Assembly: GCA_905183005.1 (NCBI GenBank)
Contig: CAJJDO010000138.1
Span: 1-64,000, forward strand
Direction of reading: 5' to 3'
DNA: 64,000 nt
From: Paramecium pentaurelia
Lineage: Eukaryota; Ciliophora; Oligohymenophorea; Peniculida; Parameciidae
Below, piece by piece: positions 37,099 to 47,400 of this stretch; positions within the stretch are counted from its first letter, which is position 1; every line of letters starts with the position of its first letter. The position numbers and the translations under genes are program-made. The notes beneath the pieces were generated by a model. The model saw nothing but the letters and a program-made list of their open reading frames with translations. It was not told the origin of the DNA and did not search any database.

Positions 37099-37878
37099 TC
37101 AATATATATCATTGTTAATATTATTAATAGTTGAAACAGTGTTATTTTGTTATGCTTATATTAATAATATTGTGAGGTTATTATTAATTTATTATTATTG
37201 TTTATTTTCTTCAGTGAGTGATTTAATTAAATTTTAATTTTATTTCTCTTTATTTTCTGCTTCTACTCTTATCTTTTCCAATCTCTTATGTTACTTTAAA
37301 AATGCTTATTTCAATAATTTATTTTCATCCTCCAATCTCTAAGTCTATATTATAAATTAAAACTTTACATTTGATTAAAATTTCTCTCCTAATTTTTATT
37401 CAAAAGCATCAAAACACAATTAAATCACTTATTGAGCTGACTGAATATTTTATGATTATTAAAGTCTTTTTAGTAATTCCTCTTTTAAAGCCTTTTTGTA
37501 ATTATCAAACTATATATATATGTTTAAATCAATACATCTGCATCACTAATCTCAAATTTCTAAGGAATAGATGCCTTTTAGCCAAGAATCTCAAATACCA
37601 TTTCAACATTGTTGTCGAAATCTTCTAATAATCTTAAAATATCTGATTATTGAATCTGAGGGTATTTCTCTTAAATAATAGCCAAATTTTATCTAAATAA
37701 ATAAATTAAAATCATATACTAAGTAAGTCTTTTGCGTGCTTAACATAAAGTTTCTAAATTTTTATCCTAAGTAATACGTCTTCTAAGAGCAAATGTAGGA
37801 TTTCTAGTCTAAATTAATAAATTTATAAAGTACTTCATTTGGCTCATCTTCAAAATACTTTCTCTTTCCAACCAACAT
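37099..37878 (-). CDS. CUE-domain coiled-coil protein
   Basis: Three introns (37809-37833, 37693-37719, 37510-37535) give 233 codons. After a basic start (MLVGKRKYFEDEPNE...RRRITQDKN) the segment 'LAIIQEKYPQIQQSDILRLL' continuing with EDFDNNVEMVFEIL fits the CUE ubiquitin-binding fold (three helices, 'P' after the first and a Leu-Leu pair before the last). From about residue 110 the protein is a long charged coiled coil ('LEDENKLLKQAFLKQHKRLE'), ending in an Asn/Gln-rich tail. Binding to mono-ubiquitin is inferred from the domain. The 27-nt second intron has no in-frame TGA. Confidence 0.72.
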
Positions 37879-38303
37879 TTGTAAATATATATTAATAATA
37901 TTAATAAATATTTAATAATGCCTTATAAACACTATAATCGAAGCTAATTAAATTATATTTATTAATACATGTTATTTTATTAAACACTTAATTATTTAAA
38001 TCATTTAAATTCTTATCATGATTATTATATAATTCATAATCTTAATTAATATAACTTATTATCATTCATGATTTTAAGTTTATTCTCAAAATTATTACTC
38101 ATGTTTTTATAACTTGATAGTCTAAAAATTAAAGCAATACATTTAAAGACTATCAAGTTATGTTATTATATACTTATTTTTTCTTATAAATTATACATTT
38201 AACTTATAATAATATATAATAAGTCAGCTATTAATAAGGATATTGAGATTAATTTTCATATTCATAATAATATTAATATTTTTATTGATGTTGTAATATT
38301 GAT
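37879..38303. other. Intergenic with a perfect hairpin, otherwise AT-rich
   Basis: About 425 bp between two minus-strand genes. Apart from the inverted repeat at 38109-38161, it holds only AT-rich sequence. Confidence 0.5.
38109..38161. repeat. Perfect 15-bp inverted repeat with 23-nt loop
   Basis: Left arm 38109-38123 (ATAACTTGATAGTCT) and right arm 38147-38161 (AGACTATCAAGTTAT) are exact reverse complements, separated by 23 nt. The arms are far less AT-biased than their surroundings. It lies about 190 bp before the transcript start side of the minus-strand CUE gene and downstream of the next minus-strand gene. Possible roles are a 3'-end hairpin, a small-RNA precursor, or a remnant of a mobile element. 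Confidence 0.8.
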
Positions 38304-38887
38304 TCAGAAATGTGCTGCATTACTACTGTCACTTGTTAACTCTGCTCTTAATTGTTTTAATCTGGCTTCTTTCTTTGCTATTGCGAAATCAAACACTGAA
38401 AAGTTATATTTTTCAGCCAAATCAGATATCACCTAATTTCTTTATACAAAAAGGGGTTCAAATAAAATTTATGATAAATTGTATGAAAATGCTGCAGAAA
38501 CCAATCCTATATGTATTATATTATATCAAATTACCAATTCCCAAAACTAATATTCCATTTAAGATTGGGCGACTAGTAATTCTAGAGGTTATTAATTATT
38601 ATTCCCTTATTGTTGCTAGAGCCAAGAAAATACCACCAAATGAAAATACTCCAGATCTTGCATCTACATCTATGAATTTTTCTCTTATAAATTTCTAATG
38701 ATCTTCTTTTGTAATTTTTTCTGGTGTCTAGTTTGCAATATAATAAAATATTAATCTTCTCTTATCTTGAGGGCCAGCTGATTAAATAATTATTATTTGA
38801 ATTACCAAGCATGATATTATCATGATTTATAAAATAGCCATTAGTAGTTTTATGTAATTAAGGAGACACCAACCAACTCAAACTCAT
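38304..38887 (-). CDS. Two-span membrane protein, unknown
   Basis: Introns 38778-38805 (28 nt, CAG acceptor) and 38507-38534 (28 nt, TAG) leave 175 codons. The product begins MSLSWLVSPQLHKTTNGYF. It has two hydrophobic segments, 'GVFSFGGIFLALATI' and 'ILNGILVLGIGLVSAAFSY', and ends with a charged, probably helical tail ('FAIAKKEARLKQLRAEL'). Size and layout would suit a mitochondrial inner-membrane subunit, but that is a guess. No family recognised. It is divergent from the SNARE gene across 432 bp. Confidence 0.75.
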
Positions 38888-39319
38888 TTTGGAAATTTGA
38901 TTGAATAAATATATATAAATAACTAAATTTATACTTTATTAATAATTACCCTTGTATTTTGATTATTATATACAAAGATATTTAAATTATATTATATAAT
39001 TCTTAACCTATTTGATGACAAATATATATATAGAGAGAAAAATAATTAATAAAAATATTTTATATAATACTCTAAATTATAAAGTAAATAATATTATTTA
39101 TTTTAATTGAATATAACAAAATATATTTAATAAATATTATTATAAAGTATATTTCTATTATTTACTTACATAATACTTTTTTCGATTAATTTTCTATTGG
39201 TATTTGATTAAAATTTTAAATGAATTGGTTATTTGAAATTAGTGTTTGATAACATTAAAATATAAGAATAGGTTGATTAGATTGTGTAAATTAACATATG
39301 TATAATAATTAATAATTAA
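38888..39319. other. Divergent intergenic region, AT-rich
   Basis: 432 bp between the starts of the two-span membrane protein gene (minus) and the SNARE gene (plus). It should contain promoters for both. Apart from short TA runs I see no distinct element. Confidence 0.5.
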
Positions 39320-40211
39320 ATGAGATCTTAAAGAATAGTACTTTTATTAGAGAGATTGTATAGTATGGATGAGAAATTAGGAGGTAATGAAAGAAAGAAG
39401 AATGTAAAGAATCCTTAGAAAGAATTTGATTAAATGATTGATGATTTAAAAGAGGAAATTGAAATGATTTCTGCAAAATAGAAAGACAGAGATAAGAGAA
39501 ATCAAAAGTATGGAAATGATGAGGAAGCTATTCGTTTAGGAGTAGAAATAAGAGAATCTATTTAAAAATGCGAATAGTAATATAAATCATTAGAGAAATC
39601 TCTATTAAGATAATTAAAGAAGCCTTAAGTAATCATCTTCATTTATTTCTAATATAGAAATATAATTAATAAGATTTGGAGTTAAGAGTTACATCATTTA
39701 AAGTATTAAAGTTTGCTTTAAAGGGAACCAAAATGAAAGAGTTTGGAGTAGAAGAATAAGAATTTAAAGGAGTGACACTTAATGAATTAAAGAATTAAGT
39801 TTTTGAAGGGGGTACACATTCTCAATAGAATTAATTGGAGTATTAGGATCATTTAAGTTTAGAAGAATAAGAGGCTATGTAAAGATGGAATTTGAATGAT
39901 GAATAAATGGATAAATAATTAGATGAAATTATATCAGGATTGGATTAACTGCATTATAAAGTTTAATCAATGAGTTAGGTATTTATTTTGAATTAATTGT
40001 TGTATAGAAAATTGATTAAACTGATGGATAAGTTAATAAGTTAATTAAAGAAGTTGATAAAACTAATAAAAATTTAAATAATGCTAATTAAGCTTTGAAA
40101 AAACTAACTCAAGTTTATAGAAGACCTAATAAATTTGTTCTGGATATTGCATTTATATTATTATTATTGGGTTTGGTTGCTACAATAATTACAACATTCA
40201 CTAAGAAGTGA
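39320..40211 (+). CDS. Qc-type SNARE (syntaxin-like)
   Basis: Introns 39629-39657 and 39979-40007 (each 29 nt, TAG) leave 277 codons. The N-terminal half is a charged helical region with coiled-coil character. The C-terminal SNARE motif runs from about 'QLDEIISGLDQLHYKVQSMS' through 'QVNKLIKEVDKTNKNLNNA', followed by a short linker and a C-terminal membrane anchor ('FVLDIAFILLLLGLVATII') ending TFTKK. Layout and the 'LDEIxxGLDxL' start are closest to SYP7-like/Qc SNAREs. It would contribute one helix to a four-helix bundle driving vesicle fusion. It is convergent with the RRM gene, with 72 bp between stops. Confidence 0.88.
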
Positions 40212-40283
40212 TTAATTAAGACAAGATTTTTTGTAATATCATAATTTGATGTATTAAAATATTTTTTCTTTTATTAATGATAC

Positions 40284-40878
40284 TCAGTTTGAAAGATCAT
40301 CCGAAGGGGAACGCACGGGCTATTTTTTGTTGTTATACTATTTGTCACGACGGGAAGACTCAGAGCTGGATGAGTGTCTTTTGTGGCCTAATTAGAAGTA
40401 AAGTAAGTGAGTTAGTTAAACTTTTAGATTTCTTTTTATGTCTGTCAATGCTTCGACTTCTGGAACGTCTCTTATAGTTACTATCTCTCTTCCTGTACTT
40501 ATCATTGCCTCCTCTACCTCTCTCTTTATCACGATCATTTGTACTCCTAAAAACTAATTAAATTAACTATTACCTCTTCCTTCCACTTGCATACTCAATC
40601 TTCATTGCTTACCCTTTCAACTCACGACCTTGTAAACTAATATATAGATATTTTTCACTCCATTACCTATTAAAGGCCTCAATCGCTTTTTCTACCTTTT
40701 CAAATTCAACAAATGCGTATACATGAGGACCCTTGTCCAACACTTTAATCTCGGTGATTTAACCATACTGTTTAAACAGCTCCTCTAAATCATCCTTTTG
40801 AACCTAATGATTTTTAAATAATCATATTACTTTGTAAGCAAGATTGCCAATCCATAACTTCTTTTTAGGTTCGGACAT
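40284..40878 (-). CDS. RRM-type SR splicing-factor-like protein
   Basis: Introns 40804-40830 (27 nt), 40547-40573 (27 nt) and 40388-40421 (34 nt, GTT donor) leave 168 codons. One RNA-recognition motif: RNP2 'LWIGNL' at residues 8-13, RNP1-like 'VYAFVEF', plus 'LEELFKQYGQITEI' between. A C-terminal Arg/Ser-rich region follows ('NYKRRSRSRSIDRHKKKSK', then 'RHSSSSESSRRDK'). This is the SRSF-like layout: pre-mRNA binding with an RS tail for spliceosome contacts. Its GC content is clearly above its neighbours. The third intron's GTT donor is unusual, but without it the RS tail is lost and a TGA follows quickly. Confidence 0.88.
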
Positions 40879-41710
40879 TAAGAAAAATGTAATTTATATT
40901 AATTTTTAATAATCTTCATTCAAAAAAATGGCTTTAATACCTCAAGATTTTAATGACCCTCCTTTATTTTATAAATAAAATATATATATATATATATTTG
41001 AAATTATTTAAAATATTTATCTTTGTTTTCTTAACTCATTAATATCCATCATACTAACTGTCTATTTCAAATCTTCATCCCTATATTTAAAGTGTACTGT
41101 ATCTATATTATAATAATATCAAAGAAATTTAAGATATATTAAAATATGTAAATAAAGATCCATCATAATAATATATACAATTTAAATAATGTATGAATAT
41201 TATTTATTAAGATCTTATTTTCTAATTAAAGTATTTCACTTCAATCCATGTAATTCTATAATTATTTATTTAAATAATACTTATCAGCAATTACTTTTAA
41301 TACATTCTAAATAGTATAAGTATCATTTCATCTTTAATTTCAAATGATCATCAATATATGCTAAAGTAAAGAATAGGTAATTTAATATATGGTGTTTATA
41401 GAGATTTTCAAACTAAATAACAGTTCTGTATTATTAAAAAAATAAATATGAATTTATATAAATTTATTAAACTTTTTAAGAATCATCAAAAGTAAAATAG
41501 TGGATCGAGAATATTAGAATAAAACAATTTAATAACTATTCTTTTATAGAATTCATACTTTTAAGAAAGTAATGGTTTATAAATTCTATTTAATAACTAA
41601 TTGAGGTTTGTAATAAACCAAAATTAAATTTCATGAATCCAATATAAATCATATATAATTGAATTTAATTGTATAAAGATAAGAATGATTTAATATTTGA
41701 AATGATGCAT
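40879..41710. other. AT-rich region with conflicting short open frames
   Basis: No gene can be built with confidence. On the plus strand a frame starting MALIPQDFNDPPLFYK is open for 139 codons (40928-41347). On the minus strand the segment 'DTVHFKYRDEDLKQTVSMMD' continuing NELRKQR (about 41030-41115), preceded by a TAG that could end an intron, looks more like a real exon. Only one can be right. Family unknown. Confidence 0.35.
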
Positions 41711-41713
41711 TGA

Positions 41714-42028
41714 GAAAATAAATAGAATAAGGAAGAGTAGTTTTATAATAAATACTTATTCATAAAGAGTATATTTAGATAAATTAAAAAATATAAGGAA
41801 ATCGAACTAAAGAGATTACAATGGATGTATTCGAAAGAAAAATCTAAATAATAGTAGTTGTTAATTAAGATGATAAAATAAAGAGTAATAACAAAATAAT
41901 TTTGTAAGAAGAAGGATTTATTAATTAAAATAAGAATTTAATTACAATAAAGAATATTTTAGAGATATGATATTTATAAATTGAGAGATCAATTAAAATT
42001 GGAAATAATAATAATAATAATAAAATGA
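41714..42028 (+). CDS. Possible basic coiled-coil protein fragment
   Basis: A plus-strand frame bounded by TGA at 41711-41713 and 42026-42028, strongly Lys/Gln/Arg-rich and helical ('NKEEQFYNKYLFIKSIFRQI', 'KSKQQQLLIKMIKQRV'). The first in-frame Met is at 41825. An upstream exon is likely if real, but I found no typical intron joining one. The same frame occurs in the assembly copy at 42830-43144. No family recognised. Confidence 0.35.
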
Positions 42029-42191
42029 ATAAAAAATTAAAGATTCAAGACTGATTATGATTATTATTATTATTATAGTTTTATCTATAGATATATGATT
42101 ATAGATAGTGTCAATAATAATTCAGAATGTTTCATAATTTTATAAATAGATGTTGATTTTATTATATATATTTATATAAAATTAAGTGTTT

Positions 42192-42626
42192 ATGTTGAGA
42201 TTAGCCACTTAGGCAATAAAAAGTATGGTGCAAATTATGCCAGTTATTAGACCTATTTAAATTTGTTAGAAGCCTATGTAATTCTTTGGGTTGGCAAGAT
42301 TATTTAAATAAACTCGTATAAGTGGGTAGGCTAGATCTAAAACAAAATCATCATGTTCAAGTTGGAAGAAGAGAATTAGGAGTTAGAATAGATTATATAA
42401 GATTGGAAATCATAAGGGATTGATGAAGAGAGTGAAGATTGTGGGTCCAAGGAGAGCTAGAAGACTTAAGTTCAAGTCTCCTGGATCTAGACATCTGAAT
42501 CGAAATTGTTCAAAAGCAAATTTGAGGAGGAAGAGAAGGACTAGATATATAAGTGATGTTGATATGCCAAGGATGAGGAAGTTGTTGCCATTGATGAAGA
42601 GGTAGAAATGTAAAAGAGGATCGTGA
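42192..42626 (+). CDS. Mitochondrial ribosomal protein bL35m (first assembly copy)
   Basis: Appears identical to the gene at 43308-43742 through the contig overlap around the N at 42787. See that entry for the description. Confidence 0.85.
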
Positions 42627-42687
42627 ATATATAAAAGAGAAGGAGAGAAACATTAATATTTATTTTCAAATATATTATTTAAATAAT

Positions 42688-42786
42688 ATGATCAGAGGAT
42701 TAAGATTGTTGTAGATGAGACCAATCTTTTGTTTTGCTGCTGATAAGACTCCTGCAACTACTTAAGGGAAACAATAATAAGCAAAG
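42688..42786 (+). CDS. Mitochondrial ACP, truncated assembly copy (5' part)
   Basis: First 99 bp of the acyl carrier protein gene described at 43804-44283, cut by the N at 42787. An assembly artefact. Confidence 0.85.
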
Positions 42787-43307
42787 NTATAAAGATAAGA
42801 ATGATTTAATATTTGAAATGATGCATTGAGAAAATAAATAGAATAAGGAAGAGTAGTTTTATAATAAATACTTATTCATAAAGAGTATATTTAGATAAAT
42901 TAAAAAATATAAGGAAATCGAACTAAAGAGATTACAATGGATGTATTCGAAAGAAAAATCTAAATAATAGTAGTTGTTAATTAAGATGATAAAATAAAGA
43001 GTAATAACAAAATAATTTTGTAAGAAGAAGGATTTATTAATTAAAATAAGAATTTAATTACAATAAAGAATATTTTAGAGATATGATATTTATAAATTGA
43101 GAGATCAATTAAAATTGGAAATAATAATAATAATAATAAAATGAATAAAAAATTAAAGATTCAAGACTGATTATGATTATTATTATTATTATAGTTTTAT
43201 CTATAGATATATGATTATAGATAGTGTCAATAATAATTCAGAATGTTTCATAATTTTATAAATAGATGTTGATTTTATTATATATATTTATATAAAATTA
43301 AGTGTTT

Positions 43308-43742
43308 ATGTTGAGATTAGCCACTTAGGCAATAAAAAGTATGGTGCAAATTATGCCAGTTATTAGACCTATTTAAATTTGTTAGAAGCCTATGTAATTC
43401 TTTGGGTTGGCAAGATTATTTAAATAAACTCGTATAAGTGGGTAGGCTAGATCTAAAACAAAATCATCATGTTCAAGTTGGAAGAAGAGAATTAGGAGTT
43501 AGAATAGATTATATAAGATTGGAAATCATAAGGGATTGATGAAGAGAGTGAAGATTGTGGGTCCAAGGAGAGCTAGAAGACTTAAGTTCAAGTCTCCTGG
43601 ATCTAGACATCTGAATCGAAATTGTTCAAAAGCAAATTTGAGGAGGAAGAGAAGGACTAGATATATAAGTGATGTTGATATGCCAAGGATGAGGAAGTTG
43701 TTGCCATTGATGAAGAGGTAGAAATGTAAAAGAGGATCGTGA
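43308..43742 (+). CDS. Mitochondrial ribosomal protein bL35m
   Basis: Intronless, 144 residues. The N-terminus (MLRLATQAIKSMVQIMPVIR) is basic and lacks acids, as expected of a mitochondrial presequence. The C-terminal 65 residues match bL35: 'KIGNHKGLMKRVKIVGP', 'KFKSPGSRHLNRN', 'ANLRRKRRTRYISDVDMPRM', 'RKLLPLMKR'. bL35 is a small basic large-subunit protein buried in rRNA. The next gene on the same strand, 61 bp on, is the mitochondrial acyl carrier protein. The two may be coexpressed, which is suggested only by adjacency. Confidence 0.9.
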
Positions 43743-43803
43743 ATATATAAAAGAGAAGGAGAGAAACATTAATATTTATTTTCAAATATATTATTTAAAT
43801 AAT

Positions 43804-44283
43804 ATGATCAGAGGATTAAGATTGTTGTAGATGAGACCAATCTTTTGTTTTGCTGCTGATAAGACTCCTGCAACTACTTAAGGGAAACAATAATAAGCAA
43901 AGCCAATTCAAGTTTATAAAGATGGATAATTAATAACAAAGAATTATGTGTAATTGAAAAAGTAATAAGATATTGAAGGATATGTACTCACATTGGTTAA
44001 GAATTATTATAGAACAACAAATAAAGTAATGAATGATAATAATAATGTTTAGTCAGCTTTAACATTAGATTCTGAATTAGAATAGCATGGATTAGATAGT
44101 TTGGATTCAATTGAATTGTCTATGCAAGTAAAGACATATTGAATAAATTAGATTGAAGAAGATTTGGGATATGTGATTTCAGCTGAAACCTTGCCAGTGT
44201 TGAATAAGGTGAGACATTATGTTAATTACATAAAATAAGTTGAGCAATATAAAGTGGAAAATAATTCTGCTCCATTGGCATGA
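43804..44283 (+). CDS. Mitochondrial acyl carrier protein
   Basis: One intron, 44128-44151 (24 nt, with an in-frame TGA), leaves 151 codons. A basic presequence (MIRGLRLLQMRPIFCFAADK) is followed by a Gln-rich linker and the ACP four-helix domain. The phosphopantetheine site is 'HGLDSLDSIEL', with Ser99 in the DSL motif, and 'IEEDLGYVIS' provides the acidic helix after it. In mitochondria ACP carries acyl chains for lipoate synthesis and is a structural partner of LYR-motif proteins in complex I and Fe-S assembly. The intron splits the domain just after the DSL helix. Confidence 0.93.
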
Positions 44284-44489
44284 TTAATATCATATGCATA
44301 TATATATATAGTAATAATAACAAAATATTAATTTTCATTTTGTTAATTAGTATATGTATACAAGATAAACATTAAAATGATAGACTAAAAGTTAAAAGAG
44401 ATGTAATAAAAATTCTAGAATATAAATTATGAGTATATTAGATTCATTTATACGATGATGAAAGATTTAAATTAATATTTATATTAAAA

Positions 44490-47400
44490 ATGAAATCTTC
44501 TTTGCTCATTATCATTTTGAGCTTATGGACAGTTAATACAAATATGACCTAGAATGGTTGCAGTAATAATCATTACTATATAATATATTAGCATCAAAAT
44601 TAAATAAAATATCAATCTATCCAACTACAAATGAGATTTTAACATGGTAAATAAAATCAGAATTTTTTGATGGTGCTGATTTAACATATACATTAAGTGA
44701 TTCTCAATAGAAAGAATTTTAGATTATACATCCAATAGAATAAACTGGAAGAGATACTTCACATAAAAATGGTAATTATTAAAAAATTCTATATTAAAAG
44801 TTGCTTCAAATATAATTACAGCCAAAGCAGCAAGAATATCATCTAGTGGATTTTGGCTCAACATCTTTGCATTTCTAGATTAATCTGAAGAAGATGTATA
44901 CTTAAATATTGCTGAAGGGTACAATAATAATTCTATATATATAATAGTACAGATATTAGAGCATCTCCTAATTTCAATTAACGTTACTTTATAACAAAAA
45001 GAAATAACACTGAAATAACATGTTTTGATGTTGATTTTACAAACACTCAATAATACATTGTGGATTGTTAAAAGTAAGTAATTCAAGATGAAAAAATTTA
45101 ATTAGAAAATATATTCTTTGTACTATCTAAAGATGGAAATAAAACTTAAATGTTTACTGAAAAAGCTTTCTTTTAAACTTATAAATAAAGGTTTCTAGGT
45201 TAATATACAATTACTAATGCCCTTGGTGTCACACATTAATATCTTTTTAGAGTGACACCAGCATATGCTATTAGTTTAGATTCTGAATTAGCTTTAGACT
45301 CTTTAGTAGAAGTATATTTAATGTCTGCTTCTGGTGAACCTTAGAATACAAACTTTGTATTGGACAGAGCAGTATTGGCAGAAACATTAGGAGTTCCTAA
45401 TGTTAGTTTTTCTTTGGTTGATTTTTCTGTTTAACCAAATGGAGATATTTATTTATTAGATGCTTATAATGGTTTATATATAGTAAATTATTTACCAAAT
45501 GGTGAATGGAAAATACAAAATATTGTATATCCAAGAACAGGATAAGCTTTTGCATTTAGTGTAAATTCATTCATAAAAGAGGATGAATCACTAGCACATG
45601 TGATTGTAGTATAGGGATATAATTATTTCATTTAAATTGAAAATATGGAATTAAAATATATATATGATTTACCATTCATTCAATTAGAATATCCTGCTTA
45701 TATTAAATTATCTTAAGAAAATGTTATTATTAGAAATGAACATACACTTTATTTATATAATATAGACACAGAAAATGTTCAATTAAATTCTAAATTTACT
45801 TTAAGTTAGAAGGATATTATTTTATTGAATCCCTATTTACCTGATTTAGTAGTCATATCAAATTTATTATCTAAAAGATATACATTATCAATGGGTTATT
45901 TGAAATATATGGGAAGTACAGAAGCTAAAACTTAAAAGGATATTATATTAACAGCCAATGCTCCAAATGATTAAAAATGCTCAATTACTATATCTTATTA
46001 AATATTAAATGACAGAGATCCTTAAATTTATAAATTAGTTAATAGTGTAAATCCATTTCCTAAAACTTTGATTGAAGGAGATACTTATCAATAATTATAA
46101 ACTTAAGCATCTGGACCAAATCAATAATATCATTTAAGTGATAATCAAGAGGAAGATACTTAAATTTAGGGTATCATAAATAAGAGATGGATTTTGAAAA
46201 AGGATTCTATTGTATGGCCTAACAATGTAGTTTATGCTGATGTTTTAGTATTAGAAAAGTAGACATAATTTTATTAGATTATTTAAACTGATGATTTAAA
46301 AATGTAAATATGGCTTTGTGAACATTTATCAATATTTGAATAAGAATTTACTTGTTTTAAAATTGCATCTGATATAAATTTAAAAGTTATTGTTAATAAA
46401 TAAACATTTACTTTGTGGAGACATGATTTAAATAATATTTTCTTTATGTATAGAGATACTGATTATAGTGTAATAATGAAATATTATTATGCAGGAGAAT
46501 AGAAAATCTTTAAATAATTAACTTATGATAAATCAAATCCTTTGAATAAAATATAATCATTATTCTTTGCTGACAATTATTTCTTTATTATTAAAGCAGA
46601 TGATACAATATTAGCATATTCTACTTATGATCATGAAAATCAACTCTTAGCTATAGCTGATGCTAATACTTTTAAACCTTATGGTTATTCCTTGAATTGG
46701 AAACCATAAAGATTATTTGGAAATAGAAAACTTCATCCTAATCTCTTATTTGTTGTTAATCAAGATAATATTGTACTTATTGATTTTCATAATAAATTCA
46801 CTTTTCTTCAATAATTTGCATTCAAAAATAATCTTGAAGTAGAATTGGCTATTGCAGAAGATACTTTCTTTATTGTTTATGGATAATCAAAATAAGGAGC
46901 AAAAGATGGTTTTATTGAAGAATATGATTTCTCTAGATTAAATAATATTTTCAAAATCAAGACTATCTAATTGTATTGGTATTAAATAACTTCACCATTG
47001 ACTATTGATTAAAGTGAAGAAAATGGTAGATTATTTGTAAGAGCTTATTGTAAATATTCTAAAAAAGTACATATCTTAGTATTCACTCCTGATACTCTAT
47101 AACATGATAGTCTTTATGATGCTTGGAGTATATCAAATGAAAATATTGCAGATGATGATAAAATTGTAATGGCTGTAGATGGAGATTAATAAATGTTCTT
47201 GTATACATATGTAAAAGGTTAGACAACTTTAATTTCAGAACTCAAAAATTCTGTAATGACAATTAAAGTTAATTTGGATAATTCTATGTATAATTCAAAT
47301 ATGAATTTGGATCTAATAGTTTCTAATTATGATTATCCAGATGAAACCTTTAATACAATCAAAATATAATAATAAGTTTAATTCATTAATACTTAATCAT

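Larger units (their letters stand above)
41672..43902. repeat. Direct repeat 41672-42786 / 42788-43902 around an N (assembly overlap)
   Basis: The 1115 bp of 41672-42786 recur at 42788-43902 (offset 1116) with one N at 42787. It duplicates the whole bL35m gene and the first 99 bp of the acyl carrier protein gene. Interpreted as unmerged contig ends. Confidence 0.93.

Noticed and set aside
37371..38698. Plus-strand frames at 37371-37628 and 38312-38698
   Set aside because: Both lie antisense to well-supported minus-strand genes (CUE protein and two-span membrane protein).
40277..40477. Plus-strand 66-codon frame
   Set aside because: Antisense to the Arg/Ser-rich tail of the RRM gene, whose motifs are unmistakable.
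44880..45086. Minus-strand frame at 44880-45086
   Set aside because: Antisense to giant gene A, which reads through without interruption after splicing.
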